This document shows, one piece after another, positions 8,800-16,054 of a stretch of DNA of 39,194 nucleotides. A model generated the notes under the pieces. The model had not been told where the DNA came from, did no database searches, and was given only the letters and a program-made list of their open reading frames with translations. Numbering within the stretch: position 1 is the stretch's first letter; every line of letters begins with the position of its first letter. Both the position numbers and the translations under genes were made by a program. The stretch is from positions 1-39,194 of the forward strand of contig JANYKT010000127.1 in assembly GCA_025358085.1 (NCBI GenBank), written 5' to 3'. The stretch comes from Deltaproteobacteria bacterium. GTDB lineage: Bacteria; Myxococcota; Myxococcia; Myxococcales; 40CM-4-68-19.

Positions 8800-8820
8800 A
8801 AAACGACCGTTCGTGCTTTT
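8800..8820 (-). promoter_or_regulatory. TetR operator in front of the hydrolase gene
   Basis: On the - strand the 21-base element reads AAAAGCACGAACGGTCGTTT plus T. It matches 18 of 21 positions of the element just upstream of the TetR gene at 9475-9495. It lies 16 bp before the hydrolase ATG and next to an AT-rich TATTAT-like -10, so bound repressor would block the promoter. Confidence 0.75.
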
Positions 8821-8868
8821 ATTGAGTGAGGCGATGGGACCTGGCTTCACAAAAAACCTTCAGAAAGC

Positions 8869-9471
8869 TCAGGAGCGGGAAATTGAAGCGCGGATGAGCC
8901 CGTCGAAGGCGTCGCGGGCGCGGCGCTCGGCGTTGGGGTCGCGCAGCAGCCGCAGGGCGTGGTTCAAGCCCAGCAGGATGCCGTACTCCTCGAAGGCGAA
9001 CTGATCGCAATCCAGGTCCTTGCGCAGGTGCCCCTCGTCCACGGCGAGACGCGCGGTCCGGGACAGCAAGCCGAGCAGGTCGCGCATGGACTGGACCAGG
9101 AAGTCGCGCGCCGGGCCTTCGCGATCGTCCAGCTCGATGCTGGCGGCCATGAAAAGACAGCCTCCCGGGAACGAGCGGTCCAGGGTACGCCGCGTCCAAT
9201 TTGCGAACACGGCGCGCAGTCGGGGCAGGCCGCGCGGCTGGGCGAAGGCAGGCCGGAGCACCTCGGCGATGAAGCGCGTGCTGAAGGCCCGCAGGGTCTC
9301 CAGCTGGAGCTCTTGCTTGGAGCGGAAATGGGCGAAGAGACCGCTCTTGGAGACGCCCAGGCTGTCGGCGAGCTGTGCGAGCGACAACCCTTCGAGCCCT
9401 TCGCGCGCAGCGAGACGCGCCGCCATGTAGAGGATGCGCTCGCGGGTGGCTTCGCCTTTGCCCATCTTCAA
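8869..9471 (-). CDS. TetR/AcrR-family transcriptional repressor
   Basis: A 200-aa regulator with an N-terminal helix-turn-helix (about 8-55; TRERILYMAARLAAREG, LSLAQLADSLGVSKSGLFAHF) and an all-helical ligand-binding domain that includes FPGGCLFMAASIELDDREG, seen in a TetR subgroup with TetR_C-type C-termini. Two in-frame ATGs (9471 and 9465) are possible starts. An operator-like palindrome begins four bases upstream, indicating autorepression, and a near copy precedes the hydrolase gene. The pair therefore looks like a small-molecule-inducible hydrolase switch. Ligand unknown. Confidence 0.9.
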   Translation of the reverse strand: MKMGKGEATRERILYMAARLAAREGLEGLSLAQLADSLGVSKSGLFAHFRSKQELQLETLRAFSTRFIAEVLRPAFAQPRGLPRLRAVFANWTRRTLDRSFPGGCLFMAASIELDDREGPARDFLVQSMRDLLGLLSRTARLAVDEGHLRKDLDCDQFAFEEYGILLGLNHALRLLRDPNAERRARDAFDGLIRASISRS

Positions 9472-9474
9472 ATT

Positions 9475-9495
9475 AAAAGACCGACCGGTCGTTTT
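9475..9495 (-). promoter_or_regulatory. TetR operator, autoregulatory site
   Basis: AAAAGACCGACCGGTCGTTT plus T contains the perfect 10-bp palindrome CGACCGGTCG (9482-9491) and sits four bases upstream of the regulator's start. It is the better of the two operator-like copies (18 of 21 shared with 8800-8820). Confidence 0.75.
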
Positions 9496-9567
9496 GTCAA
9501 GAGCTCTCTTCGCGACGCGCCGCCTCTGGCGGTCTGCAGATCGGGGAATGAGCCGCGGCGTCCTCGA

Positions 9568-10113
9568 TTACGGCAGCCGCACGAGCAGCGTGAGCGGGGT
9601 CTGCGCCCCGAGCACGCGCTCCTCGTCGGGCGCTTTTTCCCAGGCACCGGAGGACGCGTCGACGATGCGGCAACCGCTGCAGGCGACCGACGCTACGACG
9701 TGACCGGTTGGATCCTCGTCCAGCAGCACGACCTGGCGGCGGCCGCGCCAGTCGCCGCGACCTTCGGGCCAGCGCCCTTGCATGTCCAGACGCACCGCCA
9801 GGAGGGCCGTGGAGCTCTGCGGCTCGTCGAGGCCTTCGCCTCGCGCCGTCTGCTGCCCAAGCGCGACTTCGACGCCGTCCACCGTCACCCGCGTGCGCAG
9901 CGCGGCACTGCGCGCGAGGTGCTGTAGCAGCGCGCCGCGGTTCCCGGCGAACGCGGCGCGCAGCGACTGCGCGGGCGCGCCCGGCGAGACCAGGTAGTCG
10001 ACCCACACCAAGATGTTCGAAGGCGACAGCCGCAGCCGGTCCAGCTTCGGATGCGGAAAGTCGTGCGCCGCCGCCGCCAGCGCGACCAGCAGCAGCGGAA
10101 CCAGGCGCTTCAC
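9568..10113 (-). CDS. Secreted hypothetical protein
   Basis: A 181-aa protein starting at GTG 10113, overlapping the upstream lipoprotein gene by GTGA (10110-10113). Residues 1-19 form a Sec signal peptide (KRLVPLLLVALAAAAHDF). The mature part begins DFPHPKLDRLRLSP and continues NILVWVDYLVSPG, suggesting a beta-rich periplasmic or secreted domain; two cysteines lie close together in ACSGC. Longer open frames upstream run inside the lipoprotein gene and are not used. Family not recognised. Co-transcription with the lipoprotein gene suggests a shared envelope role. Confidence 0.7.
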   Translation of the reverse strand: MKRLVPLLLVALAAAAHDFPHPKLDRLRLSPSNILVWVDYLVSPGAPAQSLRAAFAGNRGALLQHLARSAALRTRVTVDGVEVALGQQTARGEGLDEPQSSTALLAVRLDMQGRWPEGRGDWRGRRQVVLLDEDPTGHVVASVACSGCRIVDASSGAWEKAPDEERVLGAQTPLTLLVRLP

Positions 10114-11540
10114 GGGAACGGAAACGCGACTGCGATTGGATTGTCCGGATTGGTGGCGCCGCCCCCAGGAGGGATTTCCGGGGCGCCCGGGTCGTAAGCG
10201 CGCTGCGGACCCGCGGTGACCGAGCACTCCTGCGGGCCGGTGGTGGTCGTGAAGCTGCTGTGATTGCCGTAGGCGGTGCCGGTCGTCCAGCTCAGGCGAT
10301 TGCCGGGTGCAATGATCCTTCCACCGCCAGCCAGTACGTTCGAGTCTAGATAGGACTCGAAGAGAACGCCTGGGTCGAGCTGGTTCAGCGCTGTGGGGCT
10401 GGCCAGGGTGACCTGCCCGTCCCCGGCTCCGCAGTTCGCGCTCCAATCCATGCCGTCACTTGCAGAAGGCCCGTCGGCGGCGAGCGCGTTGAAGTTCCGG
10501 TCGAAGAGCGTGAAGGTCAGGTCAGCCCCCGACTTGGTCATGAATACGTCGTGGGTGTTGCGGGTGGACCCCGACGGCGTCACCGCGGCCTCGCCGCTCC
10601 AGATGACCCGGTAGGCCTTCCAGATCAGGCGGTCCTTCATCTTTCCGTCCGGCGCGTCCCATTTGCCATTGCCGTTGTAATCGATGAACGCTTCGCCCGG
10701 GTCCCAGATGCCGTTGTCATTGGCGTCGACGAACGGCTCTCCTTGATCGTCGTAGCCTTTGACTCCAGGTACCGCGGCGATGAGTGTGGCAATGCCATCG
10801 CGCGGGTTGTGGATGACGCCCGGGACGTCGGTCCAGCACGGCTCGCCGGGACATTGCTTGGGGTCGAAGGGTGCGGCGACGCAGCCAGCCGGGCACGTCG
10901 CCTGCTCGTGACCGCTGCTGTCGAAGGGGCCAACGTCCTTGGGCAACGGGTCGTCCGGCCGCACGCTATAGACGAATTGCTGGTCGCCGTTGGCGTCGCG
11001 TGCCCAGTCGAGCGAGCCCGCCTCGGTGAGCGTCTGGACCGACGCGTTGGCGATCACCTTGTTGTCGAGACGGGCCGTCGCCACGCAGAGCAAATGCAGA
11101 GTGTCCTGCCGGCCGTGAACCAGACCGCCGATGTTCTGGTGCAGGCAATGGAACGAGAGCGTGGTGGCCGCGCCTCCTGCCGGCACCAGCGGCAGCGTGG
11201 CGTTGGCACGGACCTGCTTGCCGTCCACCGAGGCGCTGGCCGTGATTGTCACCTGGCCCCATCCTTGTCGCGGCGGGATCAGGTTGGCGGTCGCGAGGCC
11301 GGCGCTGGCCGCGATGTCCGCCACAAGTGGCGTCCCCGCCAGCGACTCCTTGAAGGTGCCCGTGGTGGTGGTGAAATGCACCATCGCGTCGACGGGGCTG
11401 CCTCCCTGCGTAACGTTGGCGACCACGGTTCCGGGCGTTACACCGTCCCCTGGAAGCGGGTCCGGCGTCGCCGTCAGCGTGAGTGCGGGCGTGCTAGAGC
11501 AGGCAACGCAAAGCAGGATTGTAGAGAGAGGAAGGCGCAT
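10110..11540 (-). CDS. Lipoprotein with Ig-like (Big/invasin-type) and Ca-binding-like repeats
   Basis: A 476-aa surface lipoprotein. A short signal sequence ends at CVAC with Cys14 as the likely lipid anchor. Residues about 20-130 resemble a bacterial Ig-like domain (TATPDPLPGDGVTPGTVVANV ... ATANLIPP). Around 265-295, VDANDNGIWDPGEAFIDYN and NGNGKWD look like paired EF-hand/dockerin-type calcium loops. The C-terminal half has several cysteines and a Thr-rich region. Likely displayed on the outer membrane; binding partner unknown. Its start is 63 bp from the divergent selD start, so the two promoters share that gap. Confidence 0.7.
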   Translation of the reverse strand: MRLPLSTILLCVACSSTPALTLTATPDPLPGDGVTPGTVVANVTQGGSPVDAMVHFTTTTGTFKESLAGTPLVADIAASAGLATANLIPPRQGWGQVTITASASVDGKQVRANATLPLVPAGGAATTLSFHCLHQNIGGLVHGRQDTLHLLCVATARLDNKVIANASVQTLTEAGSLDWARDANGDQQFVYSVRPDDPLPKDVGPFDSSGHEQATCPAGCVAAPFDPKQCPGEPCWTDVPGVIHNPRDGIATLIAAVPGVKGYDDQGEPFVDANDNGIWDPGEAFIDYNGNGKWDAPDGKMKDRLIWKAYRVIWSGEAAVTPSGSTRNTHDVFMTKSGADLTFTLFDRNFNALAADGPSASDGMDWSANCGAGDGQVTLASPTALNQLDPGVLFESYLDSNVLAGGGRIIAPGNRLSWTTGTAYGNHSSFTTTTGPQECSVTAGPQRAYDPGAPEIPPGGGATNPDNPIAVAFPFP

Positions 11541-11603
11541 TTGGTCGAGAAGTCTACTTTAGGATCTTCCAGCCTTGAATCGGACAACCGGCGCGAGCCG
11601 CGC

Positions 11604-12680
11604 GTGCAAGCACCCGCGCAGCCGCGTCTGTCGCAGCTCAGCCACGGCGCTGGTTGAGCCTGCAAGCTCCGCCCAGCGGAGCTCGCCCAGGTCCTGGGCG
11701 GCTTGCCGAAATATCGAAGGCCCCACCAGCTGCTGGTTGGCACCGAGACGCGCGACGACGCCGCGGTCTTTCGCATCAACGCGCGCCAGGCGCTGGTCGC
11801 CACGGTCGACTTCTTCGCCCCGGTCTGCGACGACCCGCGCGACTACGGTCAGATCGCGGCCGCCAACGCTCTCTCTGACGTCTATGCCATGGGCGGCAAG
11901 CCGCTCTACGCGCTCAGCCTGGTGGGCTGGCCACGCGGGCAGCCGTTCGAATGGCTCACCGAGATTCTCCGCGGCGGCGCCGAGAAGGCGCACGAGGCGG
12001 GCTGCCCCATCGTGGGCGGTCACAGCGTGGACGACACCGAGCCGAAGTACGGCTTGGCCGTCACCGGGATGGTCGACCCGCGGCGCATCGCCACGAACTC
12101 CGGCGCGCGCGAAGGCGACATCCTGCTGCTCGGCAAGGCCATCGGCACCGGCGTGGCAGTGAGCGCCATCAAGCAAGGCGTGGCGCCGGCGGAGCTGCTG
12201 AAAGCCGCGCTCGCGCAGATGAAGACGCTCAATCGCAAGGCCGGCGAGACCTACGCCCGCGAGTGGAAATCGGTGCACGCGCTCACCGACGTGACCGGCT
12301 TCGGGCTGATGGGCCACCTCGATTCGGCGATGCGCGCATCGAAGACACGCGCCCGGCTGGACGCCTCGGCGCTGCCGCTGTTGCCGCAGGTCCGCGCGCT
12401 CGCTGCGCAAGGAGTCGTGCCGGGGGGCAGCAAGGCGAACCTCGAGTTCGTCTCCGAGCGCGCCACCTTTCCCGAGGCGATGTCGCTCGCGGACCGCTTG
12501 CTCCTCGCCGACGCGCAGACCAACGGCGGCATGCTCGCGGCAGTGGAGGCGCGCGCGGTCCCGAAGCTTCTGCGCGAGCTTGCCAGCGCTGGCGCGCCCG
12601 CCGTGGTCCTGGGCGAAGTCACTGCTCGCAAGCGCCGCCCGCCGGGGGTGGATGTGGCCGGTGAAATGCGCGGCACCTGA
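11604..12680 (+). CDS. selD: Selenophosphate synthetase, itself a selenoprotein (in-frame UGA)
   Basis: SelD makes selenophosphate from selenide and ATP, the Se donor for selenocysteine and selenouridine. The frame upstream of the apparent start at 11703 continues through a single TGA at 11655-11657 and encodes LSQLSHGAG-U-ACKLRPAEL, matching E. coli SHGAGCGCK at catalytic Cys17/Lys20. Sec would be residue 18 and Lys21 follows. Downstream motifs fit: GTETRDDAAVF, ANALSDVYAMGGKP, GGHSVDDTEPKYGLAVTG, DVTGFGLMGHL, DAQTNGGML. The product is 358 aa from GTG 11604; the start is inferred (TTG 11541 is the other option). Conventional gene calling would drop the first about 33 residues, including the catalytic site. 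Confidence 0.88.
11655..11700 (+). promoter_or_regulatory. UGA(Sec) codon with SECIS-like hairpins
   Basis: After the TGA come two perfect stems: AGCTCCGC/GCGGAGCT (11665-11683, loop CCA) and CGCCCA/TGGGCG (11684-11700) with apical loop GGTCC. The second loop resembles the GGUCU loop of the E. coli fdhF SECIS that SelB recognises, at about 32 nt from the UGA, within the range described for bacterial SECIS elements. Which stem SelB uses is inferred. Confidence 0.6.
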
Positions 12681-12710
12681 GCGCGTAATGCCTGCAAGAG
12701 GAGAGCAGCC

Positions 12711-12938
12711 ATGCGCTTCGCCGCCACATTCGCCGTCATCGCAGTCGTCACCTGGGTCGCCTTCAAGCTCGTCTTCGGTGTCGCCGGCGGCATCATCGGG
12801 CTCCTCCTGGCCCTCGCATGGTTCGCGCTCAAGCTCCTTCTGCTCGTGGGCGCGGTCTACTTCGTGCTCACGCTCGTCGCACCCGACTTCGCTCGCAAGC
12901 TGCGCGAGCGGATTTCGGGCGAGCCGGGAAATCTCTGA
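12711..12938 (+). CDS. Small two-helix membrane protein
   Basis: A 75-aa hydrophobic protein with two membrane segments (about 2-24 and 28-56), a short Gly-rich turn (VAGGIIGLL), and a basic cytoplasmic tail (RKLRERISGEPG). AGAGGAGA at 12696-12703 precedes the ATG. No family recognised. It lies 30 bp after selD and 24 bp before an amidase gene, and may be carried on the same transcript. Confidence 0.75.
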   Translation: MRFAATFAVIAVVTWVAFKLVFGVAGGIIGLLLALAWFALKLLLLVGAVYFVLTLVAPDFARKLRERISGEPGNL

Positions 12939-12962
12939 CCAATACGGGGGGTTGTTGCTATA

Positions 12963-13910
12963 GTGAACGTCCCCGTGCGCGCCTCCCTCCTGCTGCTTGG
13001 ATTCGCCGGCCTGGTCGCAGAAGCTGGTCCGGCGCTGGCCACCGAGCAGGGCCCGCTGGTGGTCGTCCTCGACGCCGGCCACGGCGGCAGCTTTCCCCAC
13101 GACGGAGCTCACGGTCCGCACGGTCTGGTCGAGAAGGACATCGCTCTCTCGGTCACGCTCAAAGTCAAAGCGTTGCTCGAGGCGCAGGGTGCAACGGTAG
13201 TCCTCACCCGCGACAGCGACGACGACGTCCCGCTCTCGCAGCGCGCGGAGATCGCCAACGAGTCCGCCGGCGACGTGTTCCTCTCCATTCATTGCAATTC
13301 CATGGAGAGCCGCGAGGACCGCAAGATCACCCGCGGCGTCGAGACGTATTTCCTTTCGCCCGACCCCACCGACCAGGAAGCAAAGATGCTGGCCGAGATG
13401 GAGAACGGCAGCCCGGACGCGGTGCCGCTGCCGAAGACGGCCGATGCGGTCAGCGGCCTGCTGGCCGACCTAGCGCTGGGGCAGGCGCGCAACGACAGCG
13501 CGCACCTGGCGGAGATCATCCATCGCAGCGTCATCCGGGGCACCTGGGCTGCCTCGCGCGGCGTGCGCCAGGCGCCGTTCCTGGTGCTGAGCGGTACGCG
13601 CATGCCCAGCGCGCTGGTGGAAATCGGCTTCATCTCGCACCCGGCCGAGGGTCGATTGTTGGGCAAGGAGAGGTACCAGCGGCGCGTGGCCGAGGCGCTG
13701 GCCAAGGGCGTGCGGGAGTTCGCCAACAAGGTGCTGGCGCGAAGGCTCTTTGCCAAGGGTGATCCGGCGCTGGAACCGGCCATCGGACCTGCCGCTACCC
13801 TGGGTCCAACTGCCCAAGTCGACGCCGCGGCGCCCATCGGTGTTGCGACCTCCAGCCTCGTTCCCAGCGCGCCCGCGCCCAGAGTTGCAGCGCCGGTGCC
13901 GACGCGATAG
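12963..13910 (+). CDS. Exported N-acetylmuramoyl-L-alanine amidase (Amidase_3, AmiC-like)
   Basis: Zinc amidase that cleaves the MurNAc-L-Ala bond, typically at division septa. The 315-aa protein starts at GTG 12963 (GGGGGG nearby) with a signal peptide (about 1-27, ending ALA). The Amidase_3 domain (about 30-245) has zinc ligands His40 (DAGHGG), Glu57 (GLVEKD) and His110 (SIHCN), with catalytic Glu220 ([10 protein letters not shown]). A helical insert around 135-190 corresponds to the inhibitory segment of AmiB/AmiC-type enzymes. The tail is Ala/Pro-rich. Unlike the amidases of the 16-kb cluster, it carries a clear export signal. Confidence 0.9.
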   Translation: MNVPVRASLLLLGFAGLVAEAGPALATEQGPLVVVLDAGHGGSFPHDGAHGPHGLVEKDIALSVTLKVKALLEAQGATVVLTRDSDDDVPLSQRAEIANESAGDVFLSIHCNSMESREDRKITRGVETYFLSPDPTDQEAKMLAEMENGSPDAVPLPKTADAVSGLLADLALGQARNDSAHLAEIIHRSVIRGTWAASRGVRQAPFLVLSGTRMPSALVEIGFISHPAEGRLLGKERYQRRVAEALAKGVREFANKVLARRLFAKGDPALEPAIGPAATLGPTAQVDAAAPIGVATSSLVPSAPAPRVAAPVPTR

Positions 13911-13921
13911 TCACCGCGTCC

Positions 13922-14631
<710 letters not shown>

Positions 14632-14635
<4 letters not shown>

Positions 14636-15240
14636 AGCTGCTGGTCGCCACGTCGAACGAGGGAAAACTCGCAGAGGTACGCGAAATTCTCGGGTCGCTG
14701 CTCGGCGCCACACATGAGCTTGTCTCGCTGGCCGACCTCGCCCTTCCCGCTCCCGACGAGCCGTACGCGACCTTTCACGAGAACGCCGCGCAGAAGGCGA
14801 CTGTCAGCGCGCAGGCCTCGGGGCTGTGGACGCTCGGCGACGATAGCGGCCTGTGCGTAGACGGGCTCGGAGGCGGGCCCGGCGTGCACAGCGCGCGCTA
14901 CGCCGCGACCGACGAATTGCGGCGCACCCGGTTGCTGCGGGCGCTGAACGCGGTGCGCATCGGCCGCCGCGGCGCGCACTTCGTCTGCGCAGTGGCACTG
15001 GCCGCGCCCGACGGACGGCGGCTTTTCCGCGCCGAGGGTCGCGTCGACGGCAGCATCGCGCAAGGCCCTCGCGGAATGGGCGGCTTCGGCTATGACCCGC
15101 TCTTCCTCCCCGACGAGGCGCCCGGCAGGACACTGGCGGAACTCTCCTCCGCGGAGAAACACAAGCTCAGCCACCGCGGGCGCGCGCTCGAACGGCTGAA
15201 GCCACTGCTTCGCCAGCTGCTCGAAAAAGGCGAACCCTGA
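14632..15240 (+). CDS. rdgB: XTP/dITP pyrophosphatase (RdgB/HAM1)
   Basis: House-cleaning enzyme that hydrolyses dITP, XTP and ITP to monophosphates. The 202-aa product begins at GTG 14632, overlapping rph. Family motifs: [15 protein letters not shown] (7-21), [24 protein letters not shown] with the metal-binding Asp pair, PGVHSARYA, the [10 protein letters not shown] substrate loop, and C-terminal [12 protein letters not shown]. Normal length. Confidence 0.95.
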
Positions 15241-15287
15241 TGCTTGCACCGGCGAGGCAAACAGTGTACTTGCGGCGCTCGTTTTGG

Positions 15288-15361
<74 letters not shown>

Positions 15362-15382
15362 CTCGAACGCGGAAGGAAAGAT

Positions 15383-15456
<74 letters not shown>

Positions 15457-15486
15457 CCCATGAGGTCGGAAGGGAAGCGGAACTGT

Positions 15487-15559
15487 GGTGGCTGTAGATC
15501 AATGGTAGATCACTGGACTGTGACTCCAGGTGTTGCGGGTTCGAGCCCCGTCAGCCACC
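15487..15559 (+). tRNA. tRNA-His (GUG)
   Basis: Acceptor GTGGCTG/CAGCCAC with an extra encoded G at -1 (15487) pairing with C73, the histidine identity element. D arm GATC, anticodon stem CTGGA/TCCAG with loop CTGTGAC (anticodon GTG), T loop TTCGAGC. CCA is not encoded. Confidence 0.96.
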
Positions 15560-15573
15560 CCTCTCTTCCTTCC

Positions 15574-15602
15574 TTGACAGGCAGCGCGAGGCCACGCTAC
15601 AC
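15574..15602 (+). promoter_or_regulatory. Sigma-70-type promoter for tRNA-Lys
   Basis: TTGACA at 15574-15579 followed after 17 bp by CTACAC (15597-15602). The perfect -35 box, correct spacing and position 60 bp before tRNA-Lys support an independent promoter for that gene. Confidence 0.55.
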
Positions 15603-15661
15603 AGCGCGGCCTTCATAGGCAGCAGGGCCGCAAAACAGCCGCGGCACGCAGCGAAAAGTTT

Positions 15662-15734
15662 GGGAGCGTAGCTCAATTGGCAGAGCAATGGACTCTTAAT
15701 CCATAGGTTGACGGTTCGATTCCGTCCGCTCTCA
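15662..15734 (+). tRNA. tRNA-Lys (CUU)
   Basis: Acceptor GGGAGCG/CGCTCTC, D arm GCTC, anticodon stem ATGGA/TCCAT with loop CTCTTAA (anticodon CTT), T loop TTCGATT, discriminator A; CCA is not encoded. It is the tRNA gene nearest to the end of the large cluster. Confidence 0.96.
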
Positions 15735-15741
15735 TTTTCAG

Positions 15742-15771
15742 CCCTCGGGATCTCACGACTCCGGGGGTTTT
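15742..15771 (+). terminator. Rho-independent terminator after tRNA-Lys
   Basis: CCCTCGG (15742-15748) pairs with CCGGGGG (15761-15767), including one G-U pair, across a 12-base loop, and is followed by TTTT at 15768-15771 and a CTTT stretch. Confidence 0.75.
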
Positions 15772-16054
15772 CTTTCCAGCTGCCCTTCCCTGTGATCATT
15801 CGCCGAGCGGTTGCGCGAGGCGCAGGGGATCTCCGAAAGCACACTCTCAGCGCCGAACCGGCCTTCACCTCGGACTGGTGAAGCTCCCCCTGAGCGAAAT
15901 CGGTCGAAGTCCGGTTCCTCGCCCGCCGCGAACTCGCCATCGACTTCGCAGGCGGCCCGGGTCTATTGCGCGAGAACCTGGCCCGAGCGGCCACAGAAAC
16001 ACGGCTTCAGATTCCGGACGCCGATCAGCGCCTCGCATTCGCATCCAGAAGGCT
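15772..16054. other. Non-coding gap between tRNA terminator and cluster end; nested inverted repeats
   Basis: No convincing gene. An inner perfect stem CTTCACC/GGTGAAG (15863-15869 and 15877-15883, 7-base loop) lies inside outer arms GAACCGG/CCGGTTC (15855-15861 and 15911-15917). Next to it, CCTGAGCGAAATCGGTCGAAG resembles the CTGAGC-n-TCGAAG short palindromes dispersed in many genomes. The hairpin could also end the cluster transcript, but no T-run follows on the - strand. No integrase remnant or tRNA fragment was found. Confidence 0.4.

Noticed and set aside
11665-11683. First hairpin after the UGA as the sole SECIS
   Set aside because: Its loop CCA has no G at the expected place; the second hairpin with GGUCC fits better, although both are recorded.
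11703-12680. SelD as an ordinary 325-aa protein starting at 11703
   Set aside because: That start lacks the catalytic N-terminal loop, whereas the same frame upstream of a single UGA encodes exactly that loop.
11559-13292. 577-aa open frame on the - strand
   Set aside because: Antisense to selD, the small membrane protein and the amidase; no start site or motif.
15551-15994. 147-aa open frame on the - strand over tRNA-Lys
   Set aside because: Antisense to tRNA-Lys and its terminator, with no domain pattern.
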